64,000 nt of DNA from Streptomyces pseudovenezuelae (GCF_029892565.1 NZ_JARXVH010000006.1:582572-646571), one strand, 5' to 3'. Shown: positions 43,444-51,571, numbered from the stretch's first letter. Notes: generated from the letters alone by a model not told the origin. Translations and numbers: made by a program.

Positions 43444-44286
43444 TCACACCGCCCGTGCCGCCCGCGCGATCTCGTCCGCCGCCCCCAGCGCGAGCACCCC
43501 CAGGTCCGCGAACCGCGACTCGGGCACCCGGTCCTGCGGTCCCCAGATGCTGACGATCGCGAACGGCCGCGTGCGGTTGCCGAACACCGGCGCGGAGACC
43601 CCGTACAGATTTCGCTCCATCTCGCCGACGCAGACGCTGTACCCGCGCTCCCGCGTCTCCGCCAACTCGGCCGCCAGGCGGCCCCGGTCCGTGACCGTGG
43701 TGTCCGTGAACGCCGTGAGCGGCTCGGTGAGCAGCGACTCGGCCTCCTCCGCGGGCAGCCAGGCCAGCAGCGCCTTGCCCGTCGAGGTGGCGTGCAACGG
43801 TGCCTGCCGACCGAGCCACTTGGCGCTCAGCACCACCGGCGGCGTCACCTCGTCGATGTACGTCAGCCCCAACTGCCGCACCACCGCGAGGTTGGCGGTA
43901 TCGCCGGTCTGCTCGCTGACCCGGCGCAACGTGCCGTGCGCCCGGCGGATCAGCCCGTCGAAGCCGGCCACCGACGCCATCCGGGCCACCGCGAAGCCGA
44001 CCGTGTAGCGGTTGGTGACCGGGCTGCGCTCCACCAGCCCGGACTGTTCCAGTGTGGACAACAGCCGCCAGGCCGTGGCGCGGTTGATCCCGCACCGCGC
44101 CGCCAGGTTGGCCGCGGTGTCGCCGTCCGGCGAACTGTCGGCGGTCGCCTCCAGCAACGTGATGGCCCGCTCCAACGACTGGACCCTGCCCGCGGATCCG
44201 CCGCTGCGCTCGGCAGCCGGGGGCGCCTCGTCCGTGTCGCTGTCGGCGTCGCTGTCGGTGCTGCGCTGGGGCTTCGACGTAGGCAT
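43444..44286 (-). CDS. IclR-family regulator of the carnitine operon
   Basis: The 280-aa protein has a Ser/Asp-rich leader of 35 residues, a winged helix (about 40-110, with TAANLAARCGINRATAWRLLSTL) and the IclR effector domain (APLHATSTGKALLAWL). The start chosen is the ATG at 44286 with GGAG upstream; the frame from 44361 would overlap the operator. It is immediately upstream of, and on the same strand as, the BKACE-carnitine dehydrogenase-thioesterase genes. The ATACGAACAT core occurs before both this gene and the BKACE gene, suggesting autoregulation and control of the operon. The ligand could be carnitine or betaine. Confidence 0.88.
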   Translation of the reverse strand: MPTSKPQRSTDSDADSDTDEAPPAAERSGGSAGRVQSLERAITLLEATADSSPDGDTAANLAARCGINRATAWRLLSTLEQSGLVERSPVTNRYTVGFAVARMASVAGFDGLIRRAHGTLRRVSEQTGDTANLAVVRQLGLTYIDEVTPPVVLSAKWLGRQAPLHATSTGKALLAWLPAEEAESLLTEPLTAFTDTTVTDRGRLAAELAETRERGYSVCVGEMERNLYGVSAPVFGNRTRPFAIVSIWGPQDRVPESRFADLGVLALGAADEIARAARAV

Positions 44287-44361
44287 CGTCCCGGGCTCCT
44301 GGTGATCGCTTCCTGACCTACCTGACTGCCGTCCCCACCTTCTCACCATCCGTACGGCCAT

Positions 44362-44377
44362 TGCGCTATACGAACAT
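44362..44377 (-). promoter_or_regulatory. IclR operator/promoter motif, copy A
   Basis: TGCGCTATACGAACAT shares 13 bp with copy C (33966-33978) and its last ten bases with copy B (43333-43342). It lies 76 bp before the IclR start codon. On the minus strand the TATAGC element could serve as a -10 hexamer. Confidence 0.62.
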
Positions 44378-44521
44378 TCGCGATGTCCTGGTCGTCAGGC
44401 ACGGACCGGGCGTCGAAGCGGCTCGCCCGTTATGATCTGACCGATCGTCGACACCTCTCTGCGGCAAGTCGGCCACCCGCCTGCGGAGACGGTTCCGAAC
44501 AGTGCGATCGGGGAGACGGAC

Positions 44522-44605
44522 GTGACCTGCTGGCAGCTCTGGGTCGACCGGGACGGCACCTGCACCGATGTCGTCGCGCGCCGCCCGGACGGCCGCCTGC
44601 TCACC
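44522..44605 (+). pseudogene. N-terminal relic of a hydantoinase/5-oxoprolinase (HyuA/OplaH-type) gene
   Basis: From a GTG at 44522, with GGGGAG six bases upstream, the translation reads WQLWVDRDGTCTDVVARRP and continues DGRLLT. This matches the N-terminus of HyuA/5-oxoprolinase proteins, whose conserved phosphate-binding stretch is DRGGTFTD; here it is DRDGTCTD. After 28 codons the similarity stops and the frame runs on as unrelated sequence to a stop at 44674, inside cvnD. The start, ribosome binding site and reading frame survive but the rest of the usually 700-1200-aa protein is missing. It looks like the scar of a deletion or rearrangement next to cvnD. Confidence 0.7.
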
Positions 44606-44654
44606 TCTCCGTCCCCTGAAGCAGGCTCCCCCCATCAAGCAGGAGAAGAGAACG

Positions 44655-45260
44655 ATGATGTTCGGGCGTACTGAGCGCGGCAAGCCCCCGGTCGAGCCGG
44701 TCACGCTCAAGATCCTGGTGGCCGGTGGCTTCGGCGTGGGCAAGACGACCCTGGTCGGCGCGGTCAGCGAGATCAGGCCGCTGCGCACGGAGGAACTGCT
44801 CACCGAGGCCGGCCGGCCGATCGACGACACCAGCGGCGTGGAGGGCAAGAACACCACCACCGTGGCCATGGACTTCGGCCGCATCACGCTCCGCGAGGAC
44901 CTCGTGCTGTACCTGTTCGGCACGCCCGGGCAGGAACGGTTCTGGTTCATGTGGGACGAGCTCTCCGAGGGCGCGCTCGGCGCCGTCGTGCTCGCCGACA
45001 CGCGCCGCCTGGAGGACTGCTTCGCCGCCGTCGACTACTTCGAGCGGCGCTCCATACCCTTCGTCGTGGGCGTCAACTGCTTCGAGGGCAGCTCCCGTTA
45101 CCCCGAGCAGGCCGTCCGCCAGGCCCTCGACCTCGACGAGGACGTACCGCTCGTCCTGTGCGACGCGCGCGACCGCACGTCCGTCAAGGAGGTCCTGATC
45201 GGAGTCGTCCAGCACGCCATGGCGTACGCCGCGGAGCGCCGTCAGTCCGTGACCACCTGA
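44655..45260 (+). CDS. cvnD: CvnD, Ras-like small GTPase of a conservon
   Basis: The 201-aa protein is a MglA/Ras-like GTPase. G1 is GGFGVGKTT, G3 is FGTPGQERFW and the specificity motif is in VVGVNCFEG. In conservons CvnD is the switch component acting with CvnABC at the membrane. The ATG at 44655 has AGGAGAAGAG upstream. Unusually, it is 3.9 kb away from cvnC, with an opposite-strand carnitine cluster in between, so it cannot be on the cvnABC transcript without crossing antisense genes. It ends at a strong hairpin. Confidence 0.9.
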   Translation: MMFGRTERGKPPVEPVTLKILVAGGFGVGKTTLVGAVSEIRPLRTEELLTEAGRPIDDTSGVEGKNTTTVAMDFGRITLREDLVLYLFGTPGQERFWFMWDELSEGALGAVVLADTRRLEDCFAAVDYFERRSIPFVVGVNCFEGSSRYPEQAVRQALDLDEDVPLVLCDARDRTSVKEVLIGVVQHAMAYAAERRQSVTT

Positions 45261-45266
45261 CGCGCA

Positions 45267-45300
45267 CGGCCCGTACCCTCGCCGACCGGGGTACGGGCCG
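45267..45300. terminator. Bidirectional terminator hairpin
   Basis: A perfect 12-bp stem (CGGCCCGTACCC at 45267-45278, complement at 45289-45300, 10-nt loop) follows cvnD. A second self-complementary run CACGCACGCGTGCGTG (45313-45328) comes just before the glpK stop. The pair would end both convergent transcripts. Confidence 0.75.
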
Positions 45301-45333
45301 CAGCCGAGACGGCACGCACGCGTGCGTGGGTGC

Positions 45334-46845
45334 CTAGTTCTCGGTGCCCTCCTCCCAGGCGAAGCTCTTCTCCACCGCCTTGCGCCAGTTGTGGTACTCG
45401 CGGTCGCGGACCGACGCCTCCATGGAGGGCGTCCACTCCACGTCCTTCTGCCAGTGCGCCTTGAGCTCGTCGAGGTCGTTCCACACGCCGGTGGCGAGCC
45501 CGGCCGCGTACGCGGCGCCGAGGCAGGTCGTCTCCGAGACCTTGGGACGGACCACCGGTACGTCGAGCACGTCCGCCTGGTGCTGCATCAGGAGGTTGTT
45601 CTTGGTCATGCCGCCGTCCACCTTCAGGGTGGTGATCTGCACCCCGGAGTCCTGGTACATGGCGTCCACGACCTCACGCGTCTGCCAGCTCGTCGCCTCC
45701 AGCACGGCCCGGGCCAGGTGCGCCTTGGTGACGTACCGCGTCAGGCCCGTGATCACCCCGCGCGCGTCGGACCGCCAGTACGGTGCGAACAGGCCGGAGA
45801 ACGCGGGCACGATGTAGGCGCCACCGTTGTCGTCGACGCTCGCCGCCAGCGGCTCGATGTCGTCGGCGGCCCGGATGATGCCGAGTTGGTCGCGGAACCA
45901 CTGGACCAGGGCGCCCGTGATGGCGATCGACCCCTCCAGGCAGTAGACCGGCGCCTCGCTGCCGATCTTGTAACCCATCGTCGTCAGCAGCCCGTTCTTC
46001 GAGGGCACCGGCCGGTTGCCGGTGTTGAGCAGCAGGAAACTGCCCGTGCCGTACGTGTTCTTGGCCGTGCCCACGTCGTAGCAGGCCTGTCCGAAAATGG
46101 CCGCCTGCTGGTCGCCGAGGGCCGAGGCGACGGGCACACCGGCCAGTTGGCCCACGGCGGTGCCGTAGGTCTCGGCCGAGGACCTGATCTCCGGGAGGAC
46201 GGCCTCGGGGATGTTCATCGCGGACAGGATGGACTGGTCCCACTGGAGAGTCTCCAGGTTCATCAGCATGGTCCGCCCGGCGTTGGTCACGTCGGTGACG
46301 TGCTTGCCGCCGTCGGTGCCGCCGGTGAGGTTCCAGATCAGCCAGGAGTCGATGGTCCCGAAGGCGATCTCGCCGTTCTCGGCGCGGGCCCTGAGGCCGG
46401 GCACGTTGTCGAGCAGCCAGGCCGCCTTGGGGCCGGCGAAGTAGGTGGCCAGCGGCAGGCCCGTCTGCTCACGGAACCGGTCCTGCCCGTCCGTACCGCC
46501 GAGTTGCTCGCACAGGGCCGCGGTGCGCATGTCCTGCCACACGATCGCGTTGTGCACGGGCTTGCCCGTGGCGCGGTCCCACAGGACCGTGGTCTCGCGC
46601 TGGTTGGTGATGCCGAGCGCGCTGAGCTGGTCGGCGCGCAGCCCGGCCTTGGCGATCGCCCCGGCGACCACCGCCTGCACCTTCGACCAGATCTCGGTGG
46701 CGTCGTGCTCCACCCAGCCCGGCTTGGGGAAGATCTGGCGGTGCTCACGCTGGTCGACGGCGACGATCGCGCCGTCCTGGTTGAAGACGATGCAGCGGCT
46801 GGAGGTCGTGCCCTGGTCGATGGCGGCGACGAACTTGTCCGTCAT
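45334..46845 (-). CDS. glpK: Glycerol kinase
   Basis: The 503-aa protein is an FGGY-family kinase. It begins FVAAIDQGTTSSRCIVF, shows GLPLATYFAGPKAAWLLDN and ends its second domain with LKVDGGMTKNNLLMQHQADVL, all diagnostic for glycerol kinase. It phosphorylates glycerol to sn-glycerol-3-phosphate. The start has AAGGGGA upstream. It is preceded by glpF in the same direction, with a 96-nt gap of short tandem repeats. No glpD follows here, so this is likely a second glp locus rather than the main gylCABX type operon. Confidence 0.94.
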   Translation of the reverse strand: MTDKFVAAIDQGTTSSRCIVFNQDGAIVAVDQREHRQIFPKPGWVEHDATEIWSKVQAVVAGAIAKAGLRADQLSALGITNQRETTVLWDRATGKPVHNAIVWQDMRTAALCEQLGGTDGQDRFREQTGLPLATYFAGPKAAWLLDNVPGLRARAENGEIAFGTIDSWLIWNLTGGTDGGKHVTDVTNAGRTMLMNLETLQWDQSILSAMNIPEAVLPEIRSSAETYGTAVGQLAGVPVASALGDQQAAIFGQACYDVGTAKNTYGTGSFLLLNTGNRPVPSKNGLLTTMGYKIGSEAPVYCLEGSIAITGALVQWFRDQLGIIRAADDIEPLAASVDDNGGAYIVPAFSGLFAPYWRSDARGVITGLTRYVTKAHLARAVLEATSWQTREVVDAMYQDSGVQITTLKVDGGMTKNNLLMQHQADVLDVPVVRPKVSETTCLGAAYAAGLATGVWNDLDELKAHWQKDVEWTPSMEASVRDREYHNWRKAVEKSFAWEEGTEN

Positions 46846-46885
46846 GACGTCCCCTTCGTCGTGTACTTCGGAAGGCTGCTGTGGA

Positions 46886-46930
46886 GGATCGGAAGGCGGC
46901 TGCGGGATCGGAGGGCGGCTGCGGGATCGG
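46886..46930. repeat. 19-bp tandem repeats between glpF and glpK
   Basis: GGATCGGAAGGCGGCTGCG (46886-46904) is followed by a near-identical copy (46905-46923) and a partial third. A more degenerate copy precedes them. They fill most of the 96-nt gap and probably arose by slippage. Confidence 0.65.
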
Positions 46931-46941
46931 AGGGCCGTGGA

Positions 46942-47667
46942 TCAGAAGGCGGCGTTGAAGATGAGCCCGGCGAGCGCCCCGCCGATCAGCGGTCCCACCA
47001 CCGGGATCCACGCGTAACTCCAGTCCGAGGTGCCCTTGTTGGGGATCGGGAGCAGGGCGTGGACGATACGGGGGCCCAGGTCGCGGGCCGGGTTGATGGC
47101 GTAGCCAGTCGGGCCGCCGAGGGACAGACCGATGCCGACCACCAGGAACGAGACGACCAGGACGGCCGTGCCGGACTCGCCGAGTCCCTTCGTCAGCCCG
47201 AAGGCCAGGATGGGCAGGACCAGCGCGACGGTGGCGATGATCTCGGTGATGAGGTTCGCCACGGGATTGCGGATCGTGGGGGTCGTGGAGAAGATCCCGA
47301 GGGTCGGCTGGGCCATCTCCTCCTCGGCGTTCGCCTGGAACTGCGCGAGATAGACCAGCCAGCACAGCACCGCGCCGAGAATGGCGCCGACCATCTGCCC
47401 GGCTATGTAGATCGGGACCTTGTCCCACTTCCCGGTGTCGATGGCGATGCCGATCGTCACCGCCGGATTCAGGTGGCCGCCGGACAGCGGTGCGGCGGTG
47501 TACGCCCCGGCCATCACGCCGAACCCCCAGCCGAAGGCGATGACGATCCAGCCGCCGTCCTTCGCCTTGGAGTAGTTCAGCACGACCGCGGCGACCACAC
47601 CGGCGCCGAACAGAATCAGGATTGCGGTGCCGATGACTTCGCCGAGAAAGATGTCTCCGTTGCTCAT
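46942..47667 (-). CDS. glpF: Glycerol facilitator (aquaglyceroporin)
   Basis: The 241-aa protein is a MIP-family channel with six hydrophobic segments and the two NPA boxes, HLNPAVTIG and YAINPARDLGPR. The Asp after the second NPAR is typical of glycerol-conducting members. It lets glycerol enter for phosphorylation by the downstream GlpK. The ATG at 47667 has AGGAG in front; the longer frame to 47733 has no additional domain. Upstream lies a 325-nt region that should hold the promoter. Confidence 0.92.
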   Translation of the reverse strand: MSNGDIFLGEVIGTAILILFGAGVVAAVVLNYSKAKDGGWIVIAFGWGFGVMAGAYTAAPLSGGHLNPAVTIGIAIDTGKWDKVPIYIAGQMVGAILGAVLCWLVYLAQFQANAEEEMAQPTLGIFSTTPTIRNPVANLITEIIATVALVLPILAFGLTKGLGESGTAVLVVSFLVVGIGLSLGGPTGYAINPARDLGPRIVHALLPIPNKGTSDWSYAWIPVVGPLIGGALAGLIFNAAF

Positions 47668-47992
47668 GGCGGCTCCTAGGACCTGGCCCGGGGGCGATCG
47701 ACCCCGGGCCTCCGTGCAGGGTGCGTTTCCCATGGCGACTTCAGCCGAAGGCAGGGAAGAACCCGCGCCCCGCTCGGCGTCCGTGACGAGCGTGCCGTCC
47801 TGGCCGAATCGCCCTGGCGAGTGGGCCTGGTGCTCAGGCGGGGCCCGCGGCGCAGTGCGTGGATACGCCGTGTATGTACGGCGATGTCGACCGACACCGG
47901 GAAGTGTTCACCGGTGCCCAGAGAGCGTCAAGGTCGCGGACGGGAACGATGACAGCGGACGGGGTGGCACCGGTCCGCCCGGCGAGGGCGAG
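47668..47992. other. 325-nt region upstream of glpF
   Basis: No gene is supported. It separates glpF from the 3' end of the EAL-GGDEF gene. A CACCGGTG palindrome lies at 47909-47916 next to a similar half-site CACCGG. This could be a regulator site, for example for a GylR-like protein, but no match to a known operator can be claimed. Confidence 0.45.
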
Positions 47993-49645
47993 TCAGCCCC
48001 GCCCGGGCTCCGCCACCGCGCACCCCGCCTGCGCGGGCGCCGCCCCCGAGCCGCGCAGGATCTCGTGGCCGGGCAGACCCGCCCGGCCCAGCACCCAACT
48101 CACCCCGTACAGCGACTTCGCGGCCTGCTTCAGCGGCGCCAGACAGGCGGCGGCCTGCCGGTGGTCGCTCACACTGCCCGGCGGGCACAGGACCGTGGCC
48201 AGGGACAACGTGACGGGTCGCCCGCCGGCCGACCAGGGCGTGTCCAGCACCGAGACGGCCAGCGGATCCAGGCCTTCCGGATCGGCGAGCACCAGGAAGT
48301 CGTCCCCGCCGATATGGCCGACCCGGGTGCTCGCCGACGCCGAGTGCTGCAACGCCCGCCCCACCGACCGGATCAGCTCGTCGCCCGCCGCGAACCCGGC
48401 CCCGTCGTTGACCTGTTTGAAGTGGTCCACATCCAGCCAACTCAGCGCGAACGTCCGCCCGTCCGCGATCCGCCGGTCCACCTCTGCGGTGATCGCGTCC
48501 GAACCGGGCAGCCGCGTCAGCGGGTTGAGCCCGGCCGCCTCCTCGACCCGGCTCTCGGCCAACGCCCGTACGAGATCCGCGAGTCGTACGACGCCCAGGC
48601 ACCGCCCGTAGCGGTCGACGACCGCCACGTCGTCCGAGGTGCGGTCCCGGTCGCCCACGGCGAGCACGTCCAGGACCTCCCACGCGGTGGCGTCGACGCC
48701 CACCGTCCGCGGCGGATCACCGAGTCTGGCGGCGGGCCGGTCGGCGTAGAGCGCGTGTCCGTAGCGCCCCGACATCGACAGCAGGAAGCGCGAGCGGTGC
48801 ACCGACCGCACCGGGACCCCGTGCCTGTCCACGAGCAGCACCCCGGACACCTCCGGCGAGCCGGTCAGCAGCGCCCGCACCTGACCGGCCGACGCGGTGG
48901 CGGGCAACAGGGCGGCCGGCCGCACGAACTCCCGCACCGACGGACCCGACTTCGGCATCGCCACGGCGTCGGGCGGGCGCGGCGGAACGTATACGTCCGC
49001 GACGGGCAGCCGGGACGGCGGCGCGAACAACTCGCCCTGGGCCAACTGCGCACCGGCCGACAGCGCCGCCGCGTACTGCCCCTCCGTCTCCACGCCCTCC
49101 ACGGACAGCAGCGCTCCCAACTGCTCGCACAGCGTCCGCATCGCCCGTACCGCCGCGGGCCGCCGCAGCAACGACGCGTCGAGCTTCACCAGGTCGGGCG
49201 CCATGTCGGTGAGCAGCCGCAGCGGTACGTCGCCGTCCCCGATGCCGTCCGCACTGATCCGGAAGCCCTGCTCCCGAAGCGCGCTGACGGCCTCCAGGAG
49301 GGCCTGCTGGGGCACGTGCGTGTAGGGCGGGCCGATGTCGACGGTCACCTCCCAGGGCAGCCGTCCCACCGCCCGCACGGCGTCGTGCAGCGGGGTGAGG
49401 CCGCCTAGATCGGCGAGGGTGCCGGCGAACACGTTGACGTGCAGCGGCAGCAGCGTCTCCCGGCGCGCGGCCGCCCGGACCGCCAACACGGCGAGTCTGC
49501 CGTCGAGTTCGGGGTCCCGGCGGGCCTCGGCCAGGACGTCGCCGCTCTCCGGCCGAGCGAGTATCTCCAGCCCCGCGACCCCTCCGGTGGTCAGGTTGAC
49601 CACCGGCTGGAAGGCGAAGCGGAGAGTATCCGTCCAGGAGCGCAC
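47993..49645 (-). CDS. EAL-CBS-GGDEF protein with degenerate cyclic-di-GMP motifs
   Basis: The 550-aa cytoplasmic protein has an N-terminal EAL domain (about 5-220), a pair of CBS-like modules (about 240-370) and a C-terminal GGDEF domain (about 385-530). In the EAL part the first glutamate is kept (LEILARP) and VNVF, DLVKLD and VEGVET are present, but the loop normally DDFGTG reads ADGIGDG. The GGDEF signature is GGDDF. It may be a weak enzyme or a nucleotide sensor. CBS domains often bind adenine nucleotides. No membrane segment is seen. I chose the GTG at 49645 (VRSWTDTLRF); a GTG nine codons earlier has no better binding site. Confidence 0.85.
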   Translation of the reverse strand: MRSWTDTLRFAFQPVVNLTTGGVAGLEILARPESGDVLAEARRDPELDGRLAVLAVRAAARRETLLPLHVNVFAGTLADLGGLTPLHDAVRAVGRLPWEVTVDIGPPYTHVPQQALLEAVSALREQGFRISADGIGDGDVPLRLLTDMAPDLVKLDASLLRRPAAVRAMRTLCEQLGALLSVEGVETEGQYAAALSAGAQLAQGELFAPPSRLPVADVYVPPRPPDAVAMPKSGPSVREFVRPAALLPATASAGQVRALLTGSPEVSGVLLVDRHGVPVRSVHRSRFLLSMSGRYGHALYADRPAARLGDPPRTVGVDATAWEVLDVLAVGDRDRTSDDVAVVDRYGRCLGVVRLADLVRALAESRVEEAAGLNPLTRLPGSDAITAEVDRRIADGRTFALSWLDVDHFKQVNDGAGFAAGDELIRSVGRALQHSASASTRVGHIGGDDFLVLADPEGLDPLAVSVLDTPWSAGGRPVTLSLATVLCPPGSVSDHRQAAACLAPLKQAAKSLYGVSWVLGRAGLPGHEILRGSGAAPAQAGCAVAEPGRG

Positions 49646-49776
49646 GGCAGCATAATGACCCCACCGGCGCACGCCCAGGGCCAGTTCATAAGACGTTCAC
49701 GCAGGATTCCGGGCCGGTCACACAGCGTACGAGCAAGGGCTTGCCCCATCTGGTGCGTCCACGTGCCCTGCCGGGA

Positions 49777-49791
49777 ACATGTGCGACATGT
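49777..49791. promoter_or_regulatory. Paired ACATGT sites
   Basis: Two ACATGT hexamers are separated by GCG in the 256-nt gap between the thiolase stop and the EAL-GGDEF start, 132 bp upstream of the latter. Nearly symmetric flanks suggest a dimer-binding site. The regulator is unknown. Confidence 0.35.
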
Positions 49792-49901
49792 CCGCCGGTG
49801 TTCGCGGGCACCGCTTCGCAGGACGGCGACCGGCGCCTCCCGCAGCACGACTGGCGCTTCGCCGCACCGCGACCGACCCTTCCCGCACGGCCCCCACCCC
49901 C

Positions 49902-51092
49902 TCACCGCACCGCGATCACCGCCGACCCGTGCCCGAGCAGCCCCTGGTTCGCGGTGATCCCCACTCGCGCCCCCGCGACCTGCCGGTCTCCCGCCTCCTC
50001 CCTCAACTGCCGGACCAGCTCGCACACTTGGGCTATCGCCTGCGCCGGAACCGCCTCCCCGAAAGAGGCCAGCCCTCCGCTCACGTTCACCGGTATACGC
50101 CCACCGTGGCTCGTCGCGCCCTCTCGGAGCAGCTTCGCGGCCTCGCCCTCCGCGCAGAGCCCGAGATCCTCGTACCACTGCAACTCCAGGGCGGTGGACA
50201 GGTCGTAGACCTCGGCGAGGGAGAGGTCCTCTGGGCCGATGCCCGCCTCCTCGTAGGCCGCGCGGGCGATCGATGCCCTGAACGTCTCCGCCGCGGGCTC
50301 CACCGCCACCGCCGAGTCCGTCGCGATGTCCGGCAGATCCAGCACGGTGCTCGGGTAGCGCGGCGTCACCGTGGACACCGCCCGGATCCGCACCGGGTCC
50401 GGTGCCCCGTGGCGGCGCGCGAACTCCATGCTGGACAGCACCAGCGCCGCCCCGCCGTCCGAGGTCGCGCAGATGTCGAGCAGCCGGAGCGGATCGGCGA
50501 CCACGGCCGAGGCGGCGACCTCCTCCGCGGTGACCCGCTTGCGGTAGCGCGCGTGGGAGTTGAGCGCGCCCATCGCCGAGTTCTTCACCTTGACCTGCGC
50601 GAAGTCCTCCGGTGTGTCCCCGTGCACGGCCATGCGGCGGCGGGCGTACAGCCCGAAGTACGTCGGATTGGTCGCGCCCAGGACGCGGAAGCGCAGCCAG
50701 TCGGGATCGTCCTGCCGGTCCCCGCCCGCGGGCCGGAAGAAGCCCTTGGGTGCCGCGTCGGCGCCCACCACCAGGACCACGTCCGCGAGGCCCGAAAGTA
50801 GCTGCGCCCGCGCGGTGTTGACGGCCTGCGCCCCCGACGCGCACGCCGCGTACACGCTCGTCACCCGCGCCCCCTGCCAGCCCAGTGCCTTGGCGAAGGT
50901 CGCGCCGGCCACGTATCCCGGATAGCCGCCACGCACCGTGTCCGCGCCGACCACCGAGCCGATGTCCCGCCAGTCCAGCCCGGCGTCGGCGAGCGCCGCC
51001 TGGGCCGCCGTCACCCCGTACTCGACGAAGCTGTGCCCCCACTTGCCCCACGGGTGCATCCCCGCGCCCAGCACCGCCACCTCACCCGTCAT
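49902..51092 (-). CDS. Thiolase-like lipid-transfer protein / acetyl-CoA acetyltransferase
   Basis: The 396-aa protein belongs to the SCP-x/non-condensing thiolase group. The cysteine region is SVYAACASGAQAV, the middle has ICATSDGGAALVLSS and the C-terminal part includes NVSGGLASFGE and NQGLLGHGSA. In these enzymes a DUF35 partner is encoded next to them, as here. They act in breakdown or retro-aldol cleavage of branched acyl-CoA or steroid side chains, or as acyl transferases. The ATG overlaps the DUF35 stop by four bases. The substrate is unknown. Confidence 0.86.
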   Translation of the reverse strand: MTGEVAVLGAGMHPWGKWGHSFVEYGVTAAQAALADAGLDWRDIGSVVGADTVRGGYPGYVAGATFAKALGWQGARVTSVYAACASGAQAVNTARAQLLSGLADVVLVVGADAAPKGFFRPAGGDRQDDPDWLRFRVLGATNPTYFGLYARRRMAVHGDTPEDFAQVKVKNSAMGALNSHARYRKRVTAEEVAASAVVADPLRLLDICATSDGGAALVLSSMEFARRHGAPDPVRIRAVSTVTPRYPSTVLDLPDIATDSAVAVEPAAETFRASIARAAYEEAGIGPEDLSLAEVYDLSTALELQWYEDLGLCAEGEAAKLLREGATSHGGRIPVNVSGGLASFGEAVPAQAIAQVCELVRQLREEAGDRQVAGARVGITANQGLLGHGSAVIAVR

Positions 51093-51535
51093 GCCGTCAC
51101 CCCCGTCGGCCGCCACTGCCAGGTCGTCCAGGTCGTCTCCGCGTCCTCATGGAGCACGCCCGGGACGACCTCCACCTCCATGCCCACCGTCAGTTCGGCG
51201 ACGGTGACCCCGGGAGCCGCCTGTCCCAGCACCACGATCCGCTCGGCTGCCAGCTCTACCGCGATCAACGCGTACGGCTCCCACGGAAGTTCCGGGTTCG
51301 TCACATAGGGTGACGGAGGCCGGTACCGGCTGTCCGTGTACGACCAGATCCGTCCGTGGCGCGAGAGCGGGATCTGCGCCAGGTCCCCGCCGTGGCAGGC
51401 GGGATTGCGGCAGTGGGCGTCCTCGCGGGGGAAGAAGACCGAGGCGCAGAGCGAGCAGCGCGTGCCGAGGAGCCGGAAGTCGTCCCCGTCGCCGGCGAAC
51501 CAACCGTCGACCACAGGCGTGCGTGTACGTGACAA
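51089..51535 (-). CDS. DUF35 OB-fold/zinc-ribbon protein, thiolase partner
   Basis: The protein (148 aa from the chosen start) has an N-terminal rubredoxin-like zinc ribbon (CSLC and two further cysteines, CRNPAC) and an OB-fold that usually binds acyl-CoA. DUF35 proteins form complexes with SCP-x-type thiolases, and it is coupled to one. Two starts are possible: ATG at 51556 directly abuts a 15-bp palindrome and lacks a Shine-Dalgarno sequence, whereas the TTG at 51535 is preceded by GGGGAGGG and gives LSRTRTPVVDGWF, a typical opening. I favour the TTG. Confidence 0.85.
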   Translation of the reverse strand: MSRTRTPVVDGWFAGDGDDFRLLGTRCSLCASVFFPREDAHCRNPACHGGDLAQIPLSRHGRIWSYTDSRYRPPSPYVTNPELPWEPYALIAVELAAERIVVLGQAAPGVTVAELTVGMEVEVVPGVLHEDAETTWTTWQWRPTGVTA

Positions 51536-51556
51536 AATCCCTCCCCGGGCTGACAT

Positions 51557-51571
51557 CTGACGGACCGTCAG
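51557..51571. promoter_or_regulatory. 15-bp palindrome, TetR-type operator candidate
   Basis: CTGACGGACCGTCAG is a perfect palindrome (7-bp arms, one central base) just upstream of the DUF35-thiolase pair. Sites of this shape are typical for TetR-family repressors. No tetR gene lies in the window, so the regulator must be encoded elsewhere. Confidence 0.55.

Noticed and set aside
41506..44316. A 936-aa plus-strand frame across the carnitine cluster
   Set aside because: It crosses four well-supported minus-strand genes and their operators.
45322..47679. A 785-aa frame opposite glpK and glpF
   Set aside because: Shadow frame; both antisense genes are certain.
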